Positions 58,567-64,000 of a DNA stretch of 64,000 nucleotides are shown here, one piece after another. A model generated the notes under the pieces. That model ran no database searches. It had not been told where the DNA came from and was given only the letters and a program-made list of their open reading frames with translations. The stretch is from Bifidobacterium vespertilionis. Its GTDB lineage: Bacteria; Actinomycetota; Actinomycetes; Actinomycetales; Bifidobacteriaceae. The stretch is taken from NCBI RefSeq assembly GCF_008698145.1, contig NZ_RZNZ01000002.1:175554-239553 (forward strand), in the 5' to 3' direction. Numbering within the stretch: position 1 is the stretch's first letter; every line of letters begins with the position of its first letter. Position numbers and translations under genes: made by a program.

Positions 58567-58730
58567 CGTCATCCTGAGCGCTGAGCCGTGAAGCGGACAG
58601 CCCGGTGGGCTGTCCGTAGGCGAAGGGAGCCGCCGCCAAGGCGGCGACGGTCCGGCTCAGCCGGACACCGAAGACCGGAGTCGAAGGATCCTTCGTCATT
58701 TTCGCACAAAGTCATAGTGCAGGAAGGTTA
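58567..58730. repeat. Left part of a REP-like hairpin interrupted by IS30
   Basis: A left arm GTCATCCTGAGCG leads, after an unusual insert of three small hairpins (for example CGGACAGCCC-GG-TGGGCTGTCCG near 58597), to GTCGAAGGATCCTT. The matching right part GGTTAAGGATCCTTCGGC...GCTCAGGATGAC is at 59922-59968, on the other side of the IS element. Confidence 0.85.
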
Positions 58731-59921
58731 CCCGGATTCAATTTGTAAGTGCAACACCCGTCTTTGGATGGTCTTGCCGCAATAGTACCCTGCCGAGCTC
58801 GCGGTACCAAACCTCGTTGGGCGTTTCCCAGTTCAGGACCTTCAACGGGGTGTCGTTGATCTCCTGGACGATGGCCTGCAGGTCCTCGTCCGACAGGTCG
58901 TCGAAGCTGGTCCCCTTGGGCAGGTAGCGGCGGATCCTGCCGTTGCGGTTCTCGTTCGTGCCGCGCTGGTACGAGGAGTACGGGTCCGCATAGTAGGCGG
59001 GCATGCCGAGCGCCTCGTCCACGAGCAGGTGGCAGGAGGACTCCGTGCCGTTGTCCCAGGTGCGGTCGATGCGCGCGGGCGCGGGGATGCGGCTATAGAT
59101 GTCGTATTCGGCGCGCGCGGTCGCCAGCGCGCTCTTGTCGGGGATGAACCGGGCGAACAGCTTGCGGCTCTTGCGTTCGACCTGCGTGTCGATGCACCGT
59201 TTCGAGGGGGCCGTGCCGATGACGGTGTCGGACTCGAAATGGCCGAACTCATGCCGCGAGTCGACGCGTTTGGGCCGGTCGGCGATCGGCACGCGCATGG
59301 GGATCCTCGGCCCCTTCGACCTGCGGCCCTTGGCGCGCGTGCGGCGCCGCTTGCCGCGCGGCAGGTACTGCCTGAGATCCAGCGTCTGCTGCGGTTTGGC
59401 GTAGATCCACCGGTAGAGGCACTCGTGGCTTATCCGCATGCGCGGGTCGTCCGGGAACTGGACCTTGAGCCGTCCCTCGATCCGCTCCGGCGTCCATCCC
59501 TTGCGCAGCGCGTCCATCACCCACGACAGCAGCGGGTCGTACGCCATGCGCAGGGGCTTGCGCGACCTGCGGGCGCGTGTCTCGGCCTTGCGCTGGGCGG
59601 TCATGGCCGAGTAGAACGGGCGCGCGGTCCATGCGCCCGTCTTCAGGCGTTTCGGCCGGTACGGACGGTAGGAGTCGTTCTCGTTGGACGCGAACCTTGA
59701 GGCCGCGTTTGAGCTCGCGGCTGATGGTGGATTTGTCGCGGCCGGTCCTGCGGGCGATCTCGTTGACCCCAAGGCCGTCCCTGTTGCGCAGTTCGTCGAT
59801 CCGAACGCGTTCCTCGGCCGACAGGTGGGAATACACTTTCTTCATGGGCGCAGCACCTTCCTGGGTTGAACTTGAACACTTCCAACCATAGAGCGGGTGT
59901 TGCGCTTCTATTTAGAACCCG
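58731..59921 (-). mobile_element. IS30-family insertion sequence
   Basis: An element of about 1.19 kb. Its ends share an imperfect inverted repeat whose best part is GCAACACCCG (near 58752 and, reversed, 59896), preceded outward by GGATTC/GGGTTC. The 5-bp sequence GGTTA at 58726-58730 and again at 59922-59926 looks like the target-site duplication. Removing the element and one GGTTA restores a continuous REP hairpin. IS30 elements usually make shorter duplications, so exact ends could differ by a few bases. Confidence 0.85.
58738..59845 (-). pseudogene. IS30-family transposase, frameshifted
   Basis: The N-terminal part starts at 59845: MKKVYSHLSAEERVRIDELRNRDGLGVNEIARRTGRDKSTISRELKRGL, a helix-turn-helix typical of IS30. 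The rest continues in another frame as RFASNENDSYRPYRPKRLKTG and runs to 58738. It includes the DDE-type core HEFGHFESDTVIGTA (first Asp), RTWDNGTES (second Asp) and YQRGTNENRNGRIRRYLPKGTSF with the Glu. One extra A (plus-strand T at 59697/59698) separates the frames; dropping it gives RGL-RFASNEN, the wording expected of intact relatives. The element is therefore probably disabled unless a +1 ribosomal shift occurs. Confidence 0.87.
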
Positions 59922-59996
59922 GGTTAAGGATCCTTCGGCTCCGCCCTTCGGGCTTCGCTCAGGATGACATAGGGCGGTCGTCGCGGGGGAGTCCGT

Positions 59997-60881
59997 TCAG
60001 AAGCTGACGGCGACGGCGATGAGCATCACGAGGCTGGTGACGACTTCGCAGGGGGCGGCGGTCAGCGGCGGGACCACGCCGCGCGAGGACAGGACGGGCA
60101 GGACCGTGGCTCGGGCCAGCAGAATCAGTGCGGCCACGGCCAGCGCAGGGCCGTATGCGGGAATAAGCGCGAAGCCGGCGACCGCCATGGCCGCACTCAC
60201 GGCGACCGATGCCGCATAGTAGCCGCGCGGAACGGAAGCGCGGTCGGTACGATCGGCGCGGTTGCCGCGTCCGGCCCGTCCTACGGCCATGCTGGGCACG
60301 AACAGCAACTGGCCGAATTCGAACACCGCGAAGATAGCGCCGATCATCATGCCGGCGGGGGAGAACATGCCGTCCGGGAAATACCGCGTGCCCAGTCCCG
60401 TGGTCACGGCGCCGATGCCTCCGGCCGCGATGACCGCGACGGTCTGGCTGAGCAGCCCGCGGTCGCGACGCATCCATGCGAGTCCGAACGACGCAGCAGC
60501 CACGAGGATGTAGAACGGCGCCCACCACAACAGCTGCGGGGTGAGCGCCAGCAGGGGCAGACCGATCACGCAGGTCGCCGCCATATAGGACAGCGCGGGG
60601 ACCATATAGCGACGCTGGCCATGCGAAACCATCCAGCGCGCGGTGGTGAACTGCGCGCAGTAGCAGGCCAGCCAAGCCACGGTGGTCCAGACGCTTCGCC
60701 AGGACACGCCGCCGGCGATCGTCCCCGCAAGGGCCGGGGTGAGCACCATGACCCATGCGCCCGGCTGATTCGGCACCCACATGCGGGAGAATTTCGATTT
60801 GGGCCGTCGTGGCGGTTTCGTTTGGGAAGCACGGCGCGGGGTCTCGTCGGACACGCCGGAAGTGGTGTTCTCGTCAGTCAT
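59997..60881 (-). CDS. YwiC-like membrane protein
   Basis: A 294-residue membrane protein. MWVPNQPGAWVMVLTPALAGTIAGG is the family's first-helix signature, close to the WVPNQHGAW of Bacillus YwiC. About eight to nine hydrophobic segments follow, with a basic loop VGRAGRGNRADRTDRASVPRG in the middle. The function is not known. The start at MTDENTTSG has no exceptional ribosome site; a longer frame begins at 60914. It lies 81 bp after the NAD(P)HX repair gene on the same strand and may share its transcript. Confidence 0.85.
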   Translation of the reverse strand: MTDENTTSGVSDETPRRASQTKPPRRPKSKFSRMWVPNQPGAWVMVLTPALAGTIAGGVSWRSVWTTVAWLACYCAQFTTARWMVSHGQRRYMVPALSYMAATCVIGLPLLALTPQLLWWAPFYILVAAASFGLAWMRRDRGLLSQTVAVIAAGGIGAVTTGLGTRYFPDGMFSPAGMMIGAIFAVFEFGQLLFVPSMAVGRAGRGNRADRTDRASVPRGYYAASVAVSAAMAVAGFALIPAYGPALAVAALILLARATVLPVLSSRGVVPPLTAAPCEVVTSLVMLIAVAVSF

Positions 60882-60962
60882 GACGATCAAGACTAAGGGC
60901 ATTCCGCCCGACATGCCAGAGCGGATGCCGGGCGGAATGAACGGGGAATCGCCGTTCAGCGC

Positions 60963-62981
60963 TCACTGTCCGTCGCCGGTGGCGCGCGCGCCGAGGGAAC
61001 CGATCAGGGCGAAGGCGTGGGGCAGCTGAGCGGCCACATCGCTTGCGACGACGGGTTTGCCGGTCACGCCGAACGGCATGGCGCCGTGGGTTTGCGACGA
61101 CGCCGGCGCCATGAGATCGGCGAGCGTGTCGGGATCCTCGTCGTACATGATCGGCACCGGCCGCGCGCATTGGACGGACGAGGATGCCAGTTGCCCGGCC
61201 AGGCCGTGGATGTACGCGCCGGCTGCGGCGATGTCGGTCGCCATGAGCGTCACCGGCTTGCCATCGGCCGCGTTCTGGGCGAGCAGCGCGCCAATGGATC
61301 CGGCCAGCACATCGCCCGATCCGGCCGTGGCCAGCCATGCGGGGGCGTTGCCGCTGACCATCACGCGCGGCTTGTCCGGGCCGTCGCTGCCCACGACCAC
61401 CGTGATCGCGCCCTTGAGCAGGACCGTCGCACCAGTGATCCGCCATGCCGCCAGCGCCCAGGTCAGCGGATCGCGTCGCACATCGTCGGCGTCCACGGCC
61501 TCGCCGCGCACGCGCAGCAGATGGGCGAGCTCGCCGGCGTGAGGCGTGATCACCACCTGCGGCGGCACGCGGTCGGGCAGCAGATCGAGCGCGCCGGCAT
61601 CCACCACGACCGGCGGGAGCGTCTCCTGCCCGTCGTCGAACGTGGGGGCCAGCAGAGCGAGCCAATCCTCCATGGAGTCGGGCAGATCGTCCAGGCCGAT
61701 CGTCATCAGCGTCTCCGGCGAAGGCCAGTGCGCCTCGGCCACCGCATACGGCTCAAGCAGCTGGCGGATGGCTTCGCGCTGCGGATCGCCCTCCTGCGCA
61801 TGGTCGCCATCGGGCACGCCGGAACCGACCACCCACGCCTGGCACCGGCCTTCGCCGAGCACCGCTTCGGGCAGGCGGTCGAGCACCATCCGCTGCGCCC
61901 GATCGGGGCCCACATAGCGGACCATGCCCACACCGGAGCGCGCCGCGGCGAACGTGGAGAGCACGGCCGCGCCAGGATAGGCGTCCGATCCGGTGATGAG
62001 TCCCACCACCCCGCGCGCGTACTTGTCGTCTCCGATGCGCGGCAGGCGGACATGGTCGCTCGCCCCATGGGCGGATGCGGCCTCCACGGCGACCGGCGTG
62101 TGCGATGCGTCGAAACCGAAATCCACCAGCACGATCTGGCCGAACATATTGGACGCGGGGGGCAGCAGCGCGCAGGGCTTGAGCGCGCCGAACGTCACCG
62201 TGACGTCGGCGGGGATGCACACGCCGGGCAGCGTGCCGTCGTCCACGCCCACGCCGGACGGGACGTCGATCGCCAGGACGAGCGGATACTGCGAGGCCTG
62301 TTCGCCCAGTGGGGTGCCGGGGGTCCGGGCGCGTGCGCGATCGGCGGCGATCTCCTTGGCGACCTTGGCCGCCGTGCCGCGCAGGGCGCCGGTCGCGCCG
62401 ATGCCGGTCATGGCGTCCAGCACCAGATCGCTGGCCTCGTACATGCTGATGAGATGGGTGAGCAGATCGTCTGCATCATCCTCGTCGGCCGGCGGATCGA
62501 CGTCGGGGATCCGGGCCTCGGGATCGAGCGCGAACACCGCGCCGCCGGCGTCGCGGAGCGCGGCGAGACCTTCCTTATGCAGGGAGCGGCCGACCGCCGC
62601 GCACGCCACGGATGCGCCTAGTTTGGCCAGTTCCGCCGCGGCGAACAGGCCGTCGCCGCCATTGTCCCCGGCCCCGGCCAACAGCAGGATGTGCGTGTCG
62701 GTGATGGCGGGGGCGTCGTCCTGCCGTTCCAGCATCGTCCGGGCCACGTGCGCGGCCGCATCGGCCGCCATGCGCATCAGCGGCACGCCCCGGTCCAGCA
62801 GCGGGTGCTCCATGTCCCGCACCTGCTCGGCGCGCCATGCGCTGGCGGGGAAGGATATGTAGCCCGGCATGTCGCCGTCTTCGGGACCGTCGCCGTACGG
62901 GAAGCCGCCATCGCTTCCCGCGCCGAAGCCGTCCAGCCGGTCGAACTCCTCAATATCGTCGTAGTCGAATAGCGACTCCAT
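60963..62981 (-). CDS. Bifunctional NAD(P)H-hydrate epimerase / ADP-dependent NAD(P)H-hydrate dehydratase
   Basis: A 672-residue metabolite-repair enzyme. The N-terminal YjeF_N epimerase domain (about 45-300) has LLAGAGDNGGDGLFAAAELAKLG and VLAIDVPSGVGVDDGTL. The C-terminal ribokinase-like dehydratase domain has GDKYARGVVGLITGSDAYPGAAVLS, PPQVVITPHAGELAHLLRV, TVLLKGAITVVVG and the catalytic AWLATAGSGDVLAGSIGALLAQ with the Asp. Together they restore hydrated NAD(P)H. An extra acidic N-terminal extension of about 40 residues (DYDDIEEFDRLDGFGAGSDGG) precedes the domain; starting at MPGYISF would remove it. GGAG lies before ATG 62981. Confidence 0.92.
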   Translation of the reverse strand: MESLFDYDDIEEFDRLDGFGAGSDGGFPYGDGPEDGDMPGYISFPASAWRAEQVRDMEHPLLDRGVPLMRMAADAAAHVARTMLERQDDAPAITDTHILLLAGAGDNGGDGLFAAAELAKLGASVACAAVGRSLHKEGLAALRDAGGAVFALDPEARIPDVDPPADEDDADDLLTHLISMYEASDLVLDAMTGIGATGALRGTAAKVAKEIAADRARARTPGTPLGEQASQYPLVLAIDVPSGVGVDDGTLPGVCIPADVTVTFGALKPCALLPPASNMFGQIVLVDFGFDASHTPVAVEAASAHGASDHVRLPRIGDDKYARGVVGLITGSDAYPGAAVLSTFAAARSGVGMVRYVGPDRAQRMVLDRLPEAVLGEGRCQAWVVGSGVPDGDHAQEGDPQREAIRQLLEPYAVAEAHWPSPETLMTIGLDDLPDSMEDWLALLAPTFDDGQETLPPVVVDAGALDLLPDRVPPQVVITPHAGELAHLLRVRGEAVDADDVRRDPLTWALAAWRITGATVLLKGAITVVVGSDGPDKPRVMVSGNAPAWLATAGSGDVLAGSIGALLAQNAADGKPVTLMATDIAAAGAYIHGLAGQLASSSVQCARPVPIMYDEDPDTLADLMAPASSQTHGAMPFGVTGKPVVASDVAAQLPHAFALIGSLGARATGDGQ

Positions 62982-63185
62982 CGTCTCCGCCCCTTTCCTT
63001 GTGGATCTTCCCGTCCCACTCTACCGTGCGTGTCGCGTTCGCGGGGCCGCGCCGCGCCGGCCTTGCGGAGGTTCGATCGCGATCGATTCCGTGCGCTTGC
63101 GTGTGATATTTGAATCCCGGATGAACACTACGGAACATTGGGATTGCGGCACGCCGTCGATTGGCTTGGGGATGGTCCAATCGGG

Positions 63186-63295
63186 TACACTAATAACTGA
63201 GTTGAGGCAGCGGTTTAGGCCTCGCTCAAACTCATTCGCTTATGATCTTGACGGCGGCCCGGAGTGACATGGTCTCCTCCGGGCCGTTTGTTGTC
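63186..63295 (+). ncRNA. Candidate small RNA with own promoter and terminator
   Basis: A -10-like TACACT at 63186-63191 is followed by a hairpin at 63198-63234 (TGAGTTGAGGC pairing with GCCTC-G-CTCAA-A-CTCA, two single-base bulges). A 10-bp stem follows, CGGCCCGGAG at 63255-63264 with 63277-63286, then TTTGTT. That gives a possible transcript of about 100 nt. No reading frame fits. The 568-bp gap 62982-63548 holds this and the rpsL promoter. Confidence 0.4.
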
Positions 63296-63306
63296 CAAGG
63301 GTGTGG

Positions 63307-63312
63307 TATACT
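63307..63312 (+). promoter_or_regulatory. Extended -10 of the rpsL promoter
   Basis: TGGTATACT carries an extended -10 (TG-N-TATACT) about 237 bp before rpsL. The -35 region is weak and overlaps the upstream terminator-like stem. The leader 63313-63548 shows nothing I recognise. Confidence 0.55.
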
Positions 63313-63548
63313 GATCTCTTGTGTGTGCCAGCGGCATGCCTTATGTGACAGGCGTGTGGGCTGGGATATCCTTCGAGCCATTTGGATCGCGCGCAGCAAT
63401 GCGGCGGCGAGAGGCGAGAGGGCCATCGGGCCGGTGGGCTGGGCTGTCTTTTCCGATTGCGGGCGCGTGCGTCCGCGGGTTCGGGGGAGTGCGGGCGCAG
63501 CGACGCGGCCTCACGAATAAGAAGAACCATTGAATCGGAGAATTCAAG

Positions 63549-63920
63549 TTGCCTACTATTGAACAGCTCGTCCGCAAGGGACGTCAGCCGAAGCCGAAGA
63601 AGTCGAAGACTTTGGCCCTGAAGGGCAGCCCGCTGCGCCGCGGCGTGTGCACCCGTGTCTACACCACCACCCCGAAGAAGCCGAACTCGGCTCTGCGTAA
63701 GGTCGCCCGTGTGCGCCTTTCCTCCGGTATCGAAGTCACCGCTTACATCCCGGGCGAGGGCCACAACCTGCAGGAGCACTCCATCGTGCTCGTGCGCGGC
63801 GGCCGTGTGAAGGATCTGCCGGGTGTGCGCTACCACATCGTGCGTGGCGCGCTCGATACCCAGGGCGTCAAGGACCGCAAGCAGGGTCGTTCCCTGTACG
63901 GAGCAAAGAAGGCGAAGTAA
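63549..63920 (+). CDS. rpsL: 30S ribosomal protein S12
   Basis: Ribosomal protein S12, 123 residues, part of the decoding centre and site of streptomycin-resistance changes. [56 protein letters not shown] is highly conserved. Lys at the KPNSALRK loop and [22 protein letters not shown] are intact, that is, the wild-type streptomycin-sensitive wording. The start is TTG, with GGAG nine bases before it. It opens the str operon and is followed after six bases by rpsG. Confidence 0.98.
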   Translation: MPTIEQLVRKGRQPKPKKSKTLALKGSPLRRGVCTRVYTTTPKKPNSALRKVARVRLSSGIEVTAYIPGEGHNLQEHSIVLVRGGRVKDLPGVRYHIVRGALDTQGVKDRKQGRSLYGAKKAK

Positions 63921-63926
63921 TAGATT

Positions 63927-64000
63927 ATGTCTCGTAAAGGACCCTCCAAGAAGCACATCCTGCTGCCCGATCCGATCTACGGTTCCACCGTCGTCGCGCA
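63927..64000 (+). CDS. rpsG: 30S ribosomal protein S7, 3'-partial
   Basis: The first 24 codons of S7 (MSRKGPSKKHILLPDPIYGSTVVA) follow rpsL by six bases and run off the window end. The order rpsL-rpsG is the standard start of the str operon. Confidence 0.96.
   Translation, partial: MSRKGPSKKHILLPDPIYGSTVVA

Overview
The window looks like a chromosome segment of a high-G+C actinobacterium, most probably a Bifidobacterium. The reasons are the G+C-rich coding style, a single-chain PurL that carries its own glutaminase domain, formate-dependent PurT, several plant- and mucin-type glycoside hydrolases, an actinobacterial LexA (SOS) box type and a bifidobacterial-type IS30 transposase. The species cannot be fixed from the sequence alone.

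Layout. 1-7.1 kb: membrane protease, aldo/keto reductase, YccF, MFS carrier, class IV aminotransferase-like enzyme, C69 dipeptidase and YhbY. 7.4-9.7 kb: GH51 arabinofuranosidase. 9.8-12.7 kb: an ATP-binding regulator that lacks its usual N-terminal domain, divergent from a membrane protein/winged-helix regulator operon with three matching operators. 12.7-13.8 kb: a gene-free block of REP-like hairpins and short-word repeats, then tRNA-Arg. 13.8-18.9 kb: dxs, quinone-reductase-like enzyme, purE-purK. 18.9-20.7 kb: Fur/Zur-type regulator and an orphan metal-binding lipoprotein. 21.0-24.7 kb: an A+T-rich cassette encoding a lactococcin-972-like bacteriocin, two FtsX-like membrane proteins and an ABC ATPase, flanked by near-identical REP copies. 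25.1-34.7 kb: GH2, a heterodimeric ABC exporter and GH78. 35.3-48.0 kb: purF-purM-purD, a LexA-box-preceded Y-family polymerase fused to a YolD-like domain, an FNT transporter, and purC-purL. 48.2-58.6 kb: transporters, VOC protein, purT, aminotransferase, two glycosyltransferases, MATE exporter, threonine aldolase-like enzyme, tRNA-His and a Nudix hydrolase. 58.7-59.9 kb: a frameshifted IS30 element inserted into a REP copy. 60-64 kb: YwiC-like protein, NAD(P)HX repair enzyme, and the start of the str operon (rpsL, rpsG).

How the genes work together. Eight steps of IMP synthesis are covered by four separated loci (purEK, purFMD, purCL, purT). The three glycosidases point to plant-glycan use. 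The bacteriocin cassette is the clearest acquired module: its base composition, its flanking 68-bp direct repeats and a composition break inside its ATPase gene all suggest recent movement by recombination. Intergenic regions are unusually structured. About nine REP-type hairpins share one sequence, and at least six other gaps each carry their own short word repeated in both orientations.
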